From the NCBI GenBank assembly GCA_947474395.1, contig CANJID010000026.1:1-52478 (forward strand): a stretch of 52,478 nt of DNA, read 5' to 3'. Shown in pieces: positions 27,912-36,464 of the stretch; position 1 is the stretch's first letter, and every line of letters begins with the position of its first letter. A program made the position numbers and the translations under genes. Under the pieces are notes generated by a model that was not told where the DNA came from, searched no databases, and was given only the letters and a program-made list of their open reading frames with translations. Origin of the DNA: Caulobacterales bacterium (GTDB lineage: Bacteria > Pseudomonadota > Alphaproteobacteria > Caulobacterales > Caulobacteraceae).

Positions 27912-28546
27912 TGCCGTTCGCCAATATGCGCGACCGCCTGATCTATCTGGCGGTCTGGTTCGCCTGTCTGGGCCCGATCCTCTGGTTCATATTCCAGGGG
28001 TTCACCGACGACCTCGGCGCCAACCCCATCGAGTACATCATCCGCCAGCTCGGGGTCTGGGGCCTGCGCCTCTTGATGGTCAGCCTGGCCATCACCCCGG
28101 CGGCCAAGCTGCTGCGTCAGCCGCGCCTGATCCGCTACCGCCGCACCGTGGGGCTGTGGGCCTTCGCCTACATCGCCCTGCACCTGTCGACCTATGTGGG
28201 TATCGACCACTTCTTCAACTGGCCGGAGATCGGCAAGGACATCCTCAAGCGGCCCTACATCACCATCGGCATGACCGCCTTCGTCCTGCTTGTGCCGTTG
28301 GCCGTCACCTCGACCAACGGCATGCTGCGCCGCCTCGGCCCGAAAAACTGGAAGCGCCTGCACCAGCTCGTCTACGTCATCGTCCCGCTGGGGGTGACGC
28401 ACTACTACCTGCTGGTAAAGAAGGACGTGCGCCCGCCGGTCGTCTACGGCGTGATCGTCACCATCCTCCTCGGCTACCGCCTCTACGCCTGGGCGAGGCA
28501 GCGCCGCGAGCGGGCCCTGAAGGCCGCGGCCAAGGCGGCCGCATAA
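27911..28546 (+). CDS. msrQ: heme-binding membrane subunit MsrQ
   Basis: 211-residue b-type heme membrane protein with about six helices, passing quinone electrons to MsrP. Family segments: GVWGLRLLMVSLAITPAAKL, RRTVGLWAFAYIALHLSTYV (heme-ligand histidine) and NWKRLHQLVYVIVPLGVTHYY with two further histidines. Starts one base into the msrP stop. A short CTCCCC/GGGGAG palindrome follows (28550-28566). Confidence 0.93.
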   Translation: MPFANMRDRLIYLAVWFACLGPILWFIFQGFTDDLGANPIEYIIRQLGVWGLRLLMVSLAITPAAKLLRQPRLIRYRRTVGLWAFAYIALHLSTYVGIDHFFNWPEIGKDILKRPYITIGMTAFVLLVPLAVTSTNGMLRRLGPKNWKRLHQLVYVIVPLGVTHYYLLVKKDVRPPVVYGVIVTILLGYRLYAWARQRRERALKAAAKAAA

Positions 28547-28620
28547 TCCCTCCCCCCACCGGGGAGAGGTGTTTAGTCCCGTCAATCGAACCGTAACCGC
28601 GCGCCGCTAGGGTGCGGGGG

Positions 28621-30456
28621 ATGAAGGAAACCGTGCCCTTCGACCGCGGGATCGCGCGGCTGACGCTCCCGCCCGAAGCGGCGGCGGCGTTCGCCGAGCT
28701 GTCGCAGAGTCTGGCCGCCCGCAGTCTGATCGTCTGGGGCGAGCACTGCTCGGAGTGCGCCTACCCGCGCTGCTATTCGTCCTGCGCCTTCTACGCCCCC
28801 CGCGGCGACCTGCACTGCCGCCGCTTCGAGGACGGGATCGAGACCGTCGCCGATACGCCCGAGGGCGTCTCCCTGACCCGCATCCGCTTCCGCAAATGGG
28901 GCAAGCTGGAGGGAAAGGGCCCGGCATCCCTTGTCGCCGCCGAGGCCGCCCGCAAGCAGGAGCGCCGCGACGCGCTGGTGGGCGCGGGCCTCGACAAGGC
29001 GCCCGTCCCCTTCGCCGTCACCCGCACCCTCGCCTGGCGCTGGAACGAGCGGAAGAAGGCCACGGCCGCCCGTCCGTCCGCCACCGCCGCCGACGCCTTC
29101 GTGGTCGAGACCTACGCCCCGGGCGCCACCCATACCTTCACCCTGACCTTCCTGGCCGAGGACGGCGCCGGCATGTTCCAGTGCGCCTTCCAGGCTGGCC
29201 CCGCCTATGGCCGGCTGGTGGTCCCCGTCGCTCGCATCGCCGCCCAGGTCGATCTCTCCAGGCCCTTCCTGGTGCAGGTCGAGCCCGTGGGCGAGGCGCA
29301 AGGCCGCGAGATCGTCTTCGGCCTCGTCGACTTCGCCAGTTTCGCCGGGGAAATCCCCGCCAGCGTCGATCCCGCCGTCCGCCCGCCCGTCGCCGCTGCG
29401 GGACACGCCCCTGCCAAGGTGGTTGTCTGGGACCTCGACGAGACCCTGTGGTCCGGCACCCTGGCCGAGAGCGGCGTGGAGGGGCTTACCCTGCGCCCCG
29501 AGGCCGTCGCCGCCATCCGCGCCCTCGACGAGCGCGGCGTGTTGCAGTCGATCGCCAGCAAGAACGACCACGCCGAGGCCATGACCGCCCTCGAGGCCTT
29601 TGGTCTGGCCGACTTTTTCCTGCACCCGCAGGTCGCCTGGACCCCCAAGAGTGACGCGATGGCCCGCATCGCCAAGGCTCTGGACCTCGGCCTCGACAGC
29701 TTCGTCTTCATCGACGACCAGCCCTTCGAGCGCGGTGAGGTCGAGGCGGCCCACCCCACGGTGCGCACCCTGCCCCACACCGCCGTGGCGGGCCTGCCCG
29801 CCCATCCCTGGTTCAACCTGCCGGTCACGACCGAGAGCCGGCGCCGGCGCGGCATGTACCAGGCCGAGGCCAGGCGCGGCGCGGCCTACGAGGACGCGGG
29901 GACCGACTACGCCGCCTTCCTGGCCGGCTGCTCCATCGTGCTGGACGCCGCGCCCCTGGCGCCCGCCGACGCCGAGCGCGTCTATGAGCTTTCCCAGCGC
30001 ACCAACCAGCTCAACTTCACCGGCGCCAAGCTCGGCCGCGACGAGGTGGAGGCCCTGGTGAAGGGCTCGCCGAACCTCGCCTGCCTGACCTTGCGCGTCG
30101 CCGACCGCTTCGGCGACTACGGCCTGGTGGGCTTCGCGGTCCTCGACCTGGCCAAGGGCGAGCTCGCCCAGTTCTTCATGAGCTGCCGGGTGCAGCGGAA
30201 GCGCGTCGAGCACGCCTTCTTCGCCCTGGCCGCCGATCGCCTGAAGGCTTCCGGCCACGCCGTGTTCCAGGTCGCCTTCCGCCGCACCGAACGCAACAAG
30301 GCCGCCGCCCTGATGCTGGCCGACCTCGGCTTCGCCGAGCCGGCGGGCGGGGAGGGGGCCTGGACCCGCAGCCTGGCCGAGCCTTATCCCGACGCCTCCG
30401 TGGTCAGTCTGGCCCGCCCCAAGGCTCGGCCCAAGGCCGCCGCCAGGGCCGCCTGA
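28621..30456 (+). CDS. HAD-IIIC/FkbH-like protein with Cys-rich N-terminal domain
   Basis: 611 residues. N-terminus has a cysteine cluster, C43-x2-C46-x4-C51-x3-C55 and C66, around EHCSECAYPRCYSSC, suggestive of a metal or Fe-S site. A middle region (about 90-265) is unassigned. A HAD phosphatase-like domain starts at VVWDLDETLWSG (nucleophile D271, D273) with SIASKND and FVFIDDQPFE, and the C-terminal GNAT-like half of FkbH follows (LSQRTNQLNFTG, DRFGDYGLVGF, VFQVAFRRTERNKAA). FkbH proteins load glyceryl units from 1,3-bisphosphoglycerate onto carrier proteins. ATG at 28621 chosen; GTG at 28612 is possible. A deacetylase gene overlaps its stop. Confidence 0.78.
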   Translation: MKETVPFDRGIARLTLPPEAAAAFAELSQSLAARSLIVWGEHCSECAYPRCYSSCAFYAPRGDLHCRRFEDGIETVADTPEGVSLTRIRFRKWGKLEGKGPASLVAAEAARKQERRDALVGAGLDKAPVPFAVTRTLAWRWNERKKATAARPSATAADAFVVETYAPGATHTFTLTFLAEDGAGMFQCAFQAGPAYGRLVVPVARIAAQVDLSRPFLVQVEPVGEAQGREIVFGLVDFASFAGEIPASVDPAVRPPVAAAGHAPAKVVVWDLDETLWSGTLAESGVEGLTLRPEAVAAIRALDERGVLQSIASKNDHAEAMTALEAFGLADFFLHPQVAWTPKSDAMARIAKALDLGLDSFVFIDDQPFERGEVEAAHPTVRTLPHTAVAGLPAHPWFNLPVTTESRRRRGMYQAEARRGAAYEDAGTDYAAFLAGCSIVLDAAPLAPADAERVYELSQRTNQLNFTGAKLGRDEVEALVKGSPNLACLTLRVADRFGDYGLVGFAVLDLAKGELAQFFMSCRVQRKRVEHAFFALAADRLKASGHAVFQVAFRRTERNKAAALMLADLGFAEPAGGEGAWTRSLAEPYPDASVVSLARPKARPKAAARAA

Positions 30457-31196
30457 TGAGCGTTTTCGACCGCATCAACCGCGCCGCCGCCAAGCGCCTG
30501 CCGCTGAAGTGGGTCCGCGCCCGCCTCGACGCCCCCATCGCCAGCTTCAGCTTCGACGACTTTCCGCGCTCGGCCTGGAGCGCAGGCGGGCCGATCCTGG
30601 CCCGGCGCGGGGCGCTCGCCACCTACTACGCCGCCGGCGACTTCTGCGGCCGCACCGTGGACGGGATCGACTATTTCGACGCTGCGGACCTGGTCGCCAT
30701 TCGCGACGCCGGCCACGAGATCGGCTGCCACAGCTTCTCCCACGAGCACGGCCCGGCCTTGGAATCCCACGTCCTGCGCGACAACCTGGAGCGCAACGCC
30801 GCCTTCCTCGCCGATTGCCTGGGCGACCACCGCACCGCCAGCTTCGCCTATCCCTATGGCGACATAAGCCCCCGCACCAAGGTGCTGGCCGGCCGTCATT
30901 TCCCCGTGGGCCGGGGCATCCGGGCCGGGGTGAACCAGGGGCTGATCGACCTGGCCGAGCTGAAGGCCGTGCCCCTGGAGCTGCGCTCCTGGTCGGCCGC
31001 CGAGGTGGAGCGCTGGGTCGGCGAGGCCGCCGCGAACAAGGGGTGGATCGTCTTCTTCAGCCACGACGTCTCCGAGACGCCGACACCCTACGGCTGCACC
31101 CCGGCCATGCTGGAGCACGCCCTGGGATGCGTCGAGGCGGCGGGGGTCGAGATATTGACGGTGAAATCGGGCCTCGCGCGGGCCGTCTTCGCCTAA
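30456..31196 (+). CDS. polysaccharide deacetylase (NodB/CE4-like)
   Basis: 246 residues. CE4 motifs: ASFSFDDF with D34/D35, metal-binding H92 and H96 in GCHSFSHEHG, FAYPYGDISPRTK, and a late FFSHDVSE histidine. These enzymes remove N- or O-acetyl groups from glycans. No signal peptide is evident, so it probably acts on a cytoplasmic precursor. Translation is coupled to the upstream FkbH-like gene (TGATG), so both act on the same process. Confidence 0.85.
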   Translation: MSVFDRINRAAAKRLPLKWVRARLDAPIASFSFDDFPRSAWSAGGPILARRGALATYYAAGDFCGRTVDGIDYFDAADLVAIRDAGHEIGCHSFSHEHGPALESHVLRDNLERNAAFLADCLGDHRTASFAYPYGDISPRTKVLAGRHFPVGRGIRAGVNQGLIDLAELKAVPLELRSWSAAEVERWVGEAAANKGWIVFFSHDVSETPTPYGCTPAMLEHALGCVEAAGVEILTVKSGLARAVFA

Positions 31197-31292
31197 GGCG
31201 CTCTAACTGCCCTTGCGTCTCTGGACGCCCCCGATCCCCACCGGCTAGGACTTGATCGCCGTGCACGCGCGCCCGGCCGATGAGGTCCGACC

Positions 31293-32042
31293 ATGCCGAT
31301 GGAACTGGAGTGCTTCGCCGTCACCTCGCGGCCGCCGGAGATCGTGCCGGGTCGGCCCATGCGAGGCTGGATGGACCGCTTCGCCGACCGCCACCCCTAC
31401 CGCTGCCTGCCGCTGTCCATGGCCAACACCACGGGCTGGGAGATCCTCTGTCCCGTCGGCTTCACCGCGGAATGGAACGGGGGCAAGGCCATCGAGGACA
31501 TCACCCTGCGCGCCGACCGGCCGCACCCGGACTTCCACGAGCTGGTGAAGTCCCACTTCAGCCACGGGGTCCTGACCTTCCACGCCGGCTACCTTTTCCG
31601 CACGCCCCCGGGCTGGGACATGCTGGCCGGCGGCCCGCCCAACATGCCCAAGGACGGCATCCAGGCCCTGTCGGGCCTGGTGGAGACCGACTGGCTGCCC
31701 TTCCCCTTCACCATGAACTGGATTTTCACCCGCCCCGGCCGCGTGCGCTTCGAGAAGGGCGAGCCCTTCTGTTTCATCACCCTGCAGCAGCACAATGCGA
31801 TGGAGGAGTTCCAGCCGGTCCGCCGGTCGCTGGCCGCCGACCCGCCGCTGCGGATGCAGTACGAGGCCTGGCTGCGCGAACGCTCGACCTTCAACGACCG
31901 CCTGTTCCGCGGCGACCCCGAGACGGTGCGCGAGGCCTGGCAGCGCTACTACTTCAAGGGCGAGATTCCCGACGAGCTCGGGCCCGCCCCGAAGGACCAC
32001 GTCAACAAACGGCGGCTGAAGTCGGTGCGCCACGGGCTCTGA
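31293..32042 (+). CDS. DUF6065 family protein
   Basis: 249 residues, cytoplasmic, no membrane segments. It matches the DUF6065 pattern: MELECFAVTSRPP at the start, PLSMANTTGWEILCP, a GYLFRTPPGWDMLAGGPPN segment and a C-terminal WQRYYFKG. The aromatic and GGPPN segments recall small-molecule-binding beta folds, but the function is unknown. Co-directional with the FkbH-like and deacetylase genes, 96 bases after the latter, and the last gene before tRNA-Gly. Confidence 0.72.
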   Translation: MPMELECFAVTSRPPEIVPGRPMRGWMDRFADRHPYRCLPLSMANTTGWEILCPVGFTAEWNGGKAIEDITLRADRPHPDFHELVKSHFSHGVLTFHAGYLFRTPPGWDMLAGGPPNMPKDGIQALSGLVETDWLPFPFTMNWIFTRPGRVRFEKGEPFCFITLQQHNAMEEFQPVRRSLAADPPLRMQYEAWLRERSTFNDRLFRGDPETVREAWQRYYFKGEIPDELGPAPKDHVNKRRLKSVRHGL

Positions 32043-32149
32043 GAGACGCACCTGGGCGCCACCGCCCGCTTGCAAAGATTTTGGCCCTCTGCCATATCCC
32101 CTGCTCCCCGCGCGGCGGCCCCTCAAAAGGCCTCCGCGACGCGTCCGGA

Positions 32150-32224
32150 GCGGGCGTAGCTCAGTGGTAGAGCACAACCTTGCCAAGGTTGGGGTCGAGA
32201 GTTCGAATCTCTTCGCCCGCTCCA
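32150..32224 (+). tRNA. tRNA-Gly (anticodon GCC)
   Basis: 75-nt cloverleaf: acceptor GCGGGCG / CGCCCGC, D arm GCTC-AGTGGTA-GAGC, anticodon arm CAACC-TTGCCAA-GGTTG, T arm GAGAG-TTCGAAT-CTCTT, discriminator T and encoded CCA. Its 3' part is duplicated at 34829-34860. Confidence 0.97.
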
Positions 32225-32231
32225 ATTTTCC
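32200..32231 (+). repeat. att-like direct repeat, copy 1 (3' end of tRNA-Gly)
   Basis: 32 bases from the T arm to just beyond CCA; matches 34829-34860 with one mismatch. Typical of tRNA 3'-end attachment cores used by tyrosine integrases. Confidence 0.6.
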
Positions 32232-32490
32232 CGAATAAACACATCAACTTAAACGACGGCGCTGCTGGCCGGCAGCCCGTTTTCTCTCTGGGTAGCGCTG
32301 GATCGCACGGCCTGCCGGCTCCCACCCTGGAGGCTGGCGAGGCGCACCCGGCTCGTCCGCAGTTTCCCACAATTTACCAAGTTGAAATCAAAATCTGGGA
32401 AAATTCTCCCATCGACTCCCACGCTGGCCGGCTTGGGACCCATCCTCTCCCTGCGCGCCGCTCGCCGCCGGGTCGCAGCCGAGACATCCG

Positions 32491-34347
32491 ATGAAAGCCC
32501 TTCAGAACCTGAGTATCGCCAAGAAGTTCACCGCCGGCTTCGCCGTCGTGGTGGCTGTCGTCGTGGCCATGTGTGTGACCGTCTTCCTGAGCGTCAGCGC
32601 CATCGGCGAGGCCGTGACCCGCAACGACGTGACGGTGGCGCGGCTGAATACGGCGAGCGCAGTCCTCGCCGCCCTGGTCGAGCGCCAGAACGCGGTGCGC
32701 GCTTTCGTGGCCAGCGGCGACTCCTCCTTCGAGAAGCGGATCGCCGACAACGGCGTGCTCGCCGAAGAGACGATGACCAGGCTCGAAGCCCTGGCCCCCG
32801 ACGCCAAGGCCGCGCTCGACCCTGTCCGGGTCGAGATGCTCGCAGTCTCCCGACAGGAGGAACTGCAGGTCAAGACCAGCCGCGACCCCGCCCGGCGGGC
32901 CGAAGTGGCCGCGGGCCTGGCCTCCACCGGCCGCCTGACCAAGGTGCGCGAGACCATGAAGGTCTTCACCGACGCGCAGGCTGTCGAACTCGCGGGGATG
33001 GCCAAGGCCCAGACCGACACCCAGACGCTCGCCCGCACCATCCTGATCGCCGGCGGCGTGCTCGCCACCCTGCTGTCGATCGCCATGGGCTCGATCCTAA
33101 GCGCCGCCATCGCCCGACCGATCGGCGCCATGACCGACGCCATGCGCCGGTTGGCCGGGGGGGACAATACGGTGAGCATCCCCGCGGTCGGCCGCAAGGA
33201 CGAGGTCGGCCAGATGGCCGACGCCGTCGAGACCTTCAAGAAGGCTGCTATCGAACAGGTCCGCCTCGAGGAGGAAGCTTCCGCCCAACGCGCGGCCGCC
33301 GATCAGTCGCGCCGCGAAACCGAAGCCCAGCGCGCGGCCTCGGCCGCCGAACAGGCGGCGGTGGTCACCGGCCTGGCCACGGGGCTCGAGAAGCTCGCGG
33401 GCGGCGGCCTGACCTACCGCATTCGCGACACCTTCCCGTCCGCCTACGAGAAGCTGCGGTCCGACTTCAACCTCGCCATGGAGCGCCTCGAGGAGACGAT
33501 GTGCGAGGTGGCCGCCAACGCCACCGGCGTGCGCTCCGGCTCGGGCGAGATCAGCCAGGCCTCCGACGACCTGTCGCGCCGCACCGAACAGCAGGCCGCC
33601 AGCCTGGAAGAGACCGCCGCGGCTCTCGACCAGATAACCGCCACGGTGCGCAAGACCGCCAGCGGCGCGAGCGAGGCCCGCGACGCCGTGGGCGCCGCCC
33701 GCTCCGACGCCGAGCGTTCGGGGATCGTCGTCCGCGACGCCGTCGCCGCCATGGGCGAGATCGAAGCCTCGGCCCAGCAGATCAGCCAGATCATCGGTGT
33801 GATCGACGAGATCGCCTTCCAGACAAACCTCTTGGCCCTGAACGCCGGAGTCGAAGCGGCCCGCGCGGGCGACGCCGGCCGCGGCTTCGCGGTCGTGGCC
33901 TCGGAAGTGCGGGCCCTGGCGCAGCGTTCCGCCGAGGCGGCGAAGGAGATCAAGACCTTGATCTCCGCCTCCTCGCAGCAGGTCGAGCGGGGCGTCAGCC
34001 TGGTCGGGGAAACCGGCAAGGTGCTGGACGGGATCCTGGTGCAGGTGGTCCAGATCAGCGGCGTGATCACCGAGATCGCCGCCTCAGCCCAGGAGCAGGC
34101 CACCGGGCTGCAGCAGGTCAACACCGCGGTCAATCAGATGGACCAGGTGACCCAGCAGAACGCGGCCATGGTCGAGGAAGCCACCGCGGCCTCCCACGCC
34201 CTGTCCACCGAAGCCGAAACTCTGTCGCGGCTGATCTCCCGCTTCGATCTGGGCAAGACGCCCTCGTCGCCCCCCGCGCACCGCCCCCCGCCGGGCCCGG
34301 TCGCTCAATTGAAGACGGTAGGCCGCGGCGGTGCGGCAATCGCCTAG
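32491..34347 (+). CDS. methyl-accepting chemotaxis protein
   Basis: 618 residues. Transmembrane helix 1 about 13-36, a helical periplasmic sensor region (about 37-183), helix 2 about 184-206, a HAMP domain (with ARPIGAMTDAMRRLAGGD), a second HAMP-like segment (GLATGLEKLAGGGLTYRI) and the cytoplasmic signalling hairpin with IDEIAFQTNLLALNAGVEAARAG-type tip. It signals to CheA/CheW. No C-terminal CheB/CheR-binding pentapeptide; the tail is Pro-rich. It is the main gene between the two copies of the tRNA-Gly 3' end, so it may have arrived with a mobile segment. Confidence 0.93.
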   Translation: MKALQNLSIAKKFTAGFAVVVAVVVAMCVTVFLSVSAIGEAVTRNDVTVARLNTASAVLAALVERQNAVRAFVASGDSSFEKRIADNGVLAEETMTRLEALAPDAKAALDPVRVEMLAVSRQEELQVKTSRDPARRAEVAAGLASTGRLTKVRETMKVFTDAQAVELAGMAKAQTDTQTLARTILIAGGVLATLLSIAMGSILSAAIARPIGAMTDAMRRLAGGDNTVSIPAVGRKDEVGQMADAVETFKKAAIEQVRLEEEASAQRAAADQSRRETEAQRAASAAEQAAVVTGLATGLEKLAGGGLTYRIRDTFPSAYEKLRSDFNLAMERLEETMCEVAANATGVRSGSGEISQASDDLSRRTEQQAASLEETAAALDQITATVRKTASGASEARDAVGAARSDAERSGIVVRDAVAAMGEIEASAQQISQIIGVIDEIAFQTNLLALNAGVEAARAGDAGRGFAVVASEVRALAQRSAEAAKEIKTLISASSQQVERGVSLVGETGKVLDGILVQVVQISGVITEIAASAQEQATGLQQVNTAVNQMDQVTQQNAAMVEEATAASHALSTEAETLSRLISRFDLGKTPSSPPAHRPPPGPVAQLKTVGRGGAAIA

Positions 34348-34468
34348 CCGACCGACCATAGGTGGAACGACTACTGAGACCGGCCCATCGAACCCGTCCG
34401 CAACCCTATCTCGTGCTTGCCGAGCCCTCTCCCCAGCGCGGGCCAGGCCGACGGACGTTGTCGGCCCG

Positions 34469-34756
34469 CTAGTCGGTCTCTGCTTCCAGCAGCCGCACCA
34501 CGGCGGGCCGCCCGGCGTATTTGCGCAGCAGCGCCCGCTGCTCCGCCTCCAGCCGGTCGCAGCGCAGCTTGCGCACCGCCCGGGTGATCTCCGCGAGCCG
34601 CGCCTTGTCGTACGGTTCCTCGCCGCCCCAGTGCTCGCATTCGGCCCTCCGCTCCAGGAAGACGCCGATCTCGCGCGGGGCCTTGGCCAGGGCGGCGTCG
34701 GTCGCGGGACTGGGGAGCGGGAAGGCGGCGGCGAGGAGAAGGGCCCTGACGATCAT
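34469..34756 (-). CDS. small secreted hypothetical protein
   Basis: 95 residues beginning MIVRALLLAAAFPLPSPA, a likely signal peptide, followed by a charged helical domain (REIGVFLERRAECEHWGGEEPYDKARL...) with two cysteines (C40 and C66). I do not recognise the family. It lies inside the segment between the two tRNA-Gly 3'-end copies, on the opposite strand to the chemoreceptor. Confidence 0.55.
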   Translation of the reverse strand: MIVRALLLAAAFPLPSPATDAALAKAPREIGVFLERRAECEHWGGEEPYDKARLAEITRAVRKLRCDRLEAEQRALLRKYAGRPAVVRLLEAETD

Positions 34757-34828
34757 GGCGCGATCGTAAGTCAGGCGCGCCCCGTTGTCGCAGGCCCGTC
34801 GGCCTCCATCAGCAAGTCGATCGTCCCC

Positions 34829-34860
34829 AGTTCGAATCTCTTCGCCCGCTCCCATTTTCC
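34829..34860 (+). repeat. att-like direct repeat, copy 2 (orphan tRNA-Gly 3' end)
   Basis: AGTTCGAATCTCTTCGCCCGCTCC is identical to the tRNA-Gly 3' end, then one mismatch and the shared ATTTTCC. The sequence to the left has no tRNA similarity, so this is a 3'-end fragment rather than a decayed tandem tRNA. Confidence 0.6.
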
Positions 34861-34900
34861 AGGCTAAAGACAACGGCATAAGGGAGGGGACCCGGGCGAG

Positions 34901-34978
34901 CCGGCGCCGTCGTGCGCCGGTCCGTGGGGCGACTTCGAATTTTTCGCGTACGCCGCGGCCCATGGGCCGCAGGTTTTT
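34901..34978 (+). ncRNA. orphan hairpin plus terminator, candidate small RNA or leader
   Basis: A 7-bp hairpin CCGGCGC / GCGCCGG (34901-34920) is followed by GCGGCCC-AT-GGGCCGC (34955-34970) and AGGTTTTT. No rightward gene ends here; the nearest candidate promoter side is the att-like repeat. It is either a small RNA of roughly 100 nt or a transcription-attenuating leader of the secreted protein gene at 35036. Confidence 0.35.
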
Positions 34979-35035
34979 ATCGAGCCCGACGTTTAGTAAA
35001 GCGATCGGGAACAAGACCTCAGGGGAGGAACGACC

Positions 35036-35839
35036 ATGAAGAAGTCGGCTTTCGCAGCCGTCGCTATTTTCGCCTTGCTCGGCCTCGGCTCCGCCGCCCA
35101 GGCGGGCGCGCCGGGACCGGCGCCCGTCCAGACCGCCCGCAACCCGGGCGACAAGCCCGCTATGCTGGATCCGGACAACCTGGCCAAGCCGCGTCCCAAG
35201 GCGCCTTTCGACGTCACCGGCGTGTGGCAGCTCGACAACGCCCGCTCGGAAAACGGTTTCCGGGACAGGCCCTCGAACCAGCCCACCCCCGCGACCCAGA
35301 AGATGCTGGACGAGGCCAAGGAATTCGCGGCCAAGAACCTGCCCTACAACGACGACACCGGTCAGTGCTGGCCCACCGGCCTGCCGCGGATCATGACCCG
35401 CGTGTGGCCGATCCAGATGATCCAGCTGCCGACCGGCATCACCATGGTCTTCGCCTTCATGAACGAGGCGCGCTGGATCTACACCGACGGCCGCGAGCAC
35501 GGCGATCCGGACCTGCTGACCTCCACCTGGAACGGCGAGACCGTCGGCAAGTGGGAAGGCAACGCCCTGGTGGCCACCACCTTCAGCTTCCAAGGCAAGC
35601 ACCACTGGATGGATGAGGCGATCCCGGTCGGCGAGAACGCCAGGCTGACCGAGCGCATCACCATGCCCGACCCGAACCTGATCCAGATCGACCAGACCTG
35701 GACGGACCCGGATCACTGGGTCGGCGAGTACAAGAACAAGAAGGTCTACCGTCGCCAGTGGGGCGTGGACGTGGTCGAGAACCACTGCCTGCCCGACACC
35801 AACTCGCACATCGCCGCCGCGCGCGATGCGGTGAAGTAG
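35036..35839 (+). CDS. secreted protein of unknown function (partner of DUF6152)
   Basis: 267 residues. Signal peptide MKKSAFAAVAIFALLGLGSAAQA cleaved before GAPG. The mature protein is beta-rich and has family-like segments FDVTGVWQLDN, CWPTGLPRIMTRVWPIQMIQ, RWIYTDGREHGDPD, GKWEGNALVATT and a late QTWTDPDHW. From memory, proteins with C-x-P-G-x-P, IYTDGR and GxWEGDTLVV segments are abundant secreted proteins found beside DUF6152 genes; no activity is known. AGGGGAGGA gives a strong ribosome site. Convergent with the DUF6152-quinoprotein pair. Confidence 0.7.
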   Translation: MKKSAFAAVAIFALLGLGSAAQAGAPGPAPVQTARNPGDKPAMLDPDNLAKPRPKAPFDVTGVWQLDNARSENGFRDRPSNQPTPATQKMLDEAKEFAAKNLPYNDDTGQCWPTGLPRIMTRVWPIQMIQLPTGITMVFAFMNEARWIYTDGREHGDPDLLTSTWNGETVGKWEGNALVATTFSFQGKHHWMDEAIPVGENARLTERITMPDPNLIQIDQTWTDPDHWVGEYKNKKVYRRQWGVDVVENHCLPDTNSHIAAARDAVK

Positions 35840-35863
35840 CAAGACCCGACTTCGGGACAAGGG

Positions 35864-35906
35864 GGCCGGACCGCTTCATGCCGAAGCGGTCCGGCCTTTC
35901 TTTTTT
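35864..35906 (+). terminator. strong Rho-independent terminator
   Basis: 14-bp perfect stem GGCCGGACCGCTTC / GAAGCGGTCCGGCC, ATGCC loop, then TTTCTTTTTT. Ends the secreted-protein transcript just before the convergent DUF6152 stop. Confidence 0.95.
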
Positions 35907-35910
35907 GGAT

Positions 35911-36366
35911 CTAGGTCTGGGCGCCGCCGCGGAAGCCACGGCCCTCGGCAGGGCGCGCGGGCGCCCGGCCCGGCCCCTGATTTGCGCCCTGCTGGCCGAG
36001 GCGCTTGCCGTCCACCGAGGCCTGCACCATCCGCCCGAACGGCGCGCCGTCGCGGCGGGGGTTGAGCACGATCTCGGCCTTGTCGCCGGGCTTGAGCGAG
36101 TCCGGGGTCCAGCCGCGGGCGCTGAGACGGCCCGGACCGCCGCCCTCTATCGACCACTCCACCACCTTTCCGTCGGGCCCCGGCGCCATCAGCTGGACGC
36201 TGGCGTGCGGATTGACCCAGAGGAATTCCTTCACCGTGCCCTGCACGGTGACCTGCTTCTGCAGGTCGTAGGCGACATAGGAATGGTGCGCGGCGGCGGC
36301 GCCCGCCACGAGCAGGGCGGCGGTTCCGCCGACCAGGGTTGCACGCAAGACGAGACGGGCACGCAT
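35911..36366 (-). CDS. DUF6152 family exported protein
   Basis: 151 residues. Signal peptide (1-26) ends in AGAAAA, so the mature protein probably starts HHSYVAYDL. It continues with a small beta-barrel-like region (VTVQGTVKEFLWVNPHASVQL) and ends in an Arg/Gly/Pro-rich tail. The HHS(F/Y) start and the NPH motif (H53) are, from memory, the most conserved parts of DUF6152, suggesting a metal site at the mature N-terminus; this is inference. It follows the quinoprotein dehydrogenase gene on the same strand after 98 bases. Confidence 0.75.
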   Translation of the reverse strand: MRARLVLRATLVGGTAALLVAGAAAAHHSYVAYDLQKQVTVQGTVKEFLWVNPHASVQLMAPGPDGKVVEWSIEGGGPGRLSARGWTPDSLKPGDKAEIVLNPRRDGAPFGRMVQASVDGKRLGQQGANQGPGRAPARPAEGRGFRGGAQT

Positions 36367-36464
36367 CGGAAATCTCCCCTAAGAGCGATCCGAAGCCAGG
36401 GACGCGAGCTTCACGTCCCCGATCCTAGCGCATTTCGCCCGTTCGATGGAGCCCGCGTGTTCGC

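Noticed and set aside
34829-34860. second tRNA-Gly gene
   Set aside because: Only the T arm and acceptor 3' half are present; no D or anticodon arm upstream.
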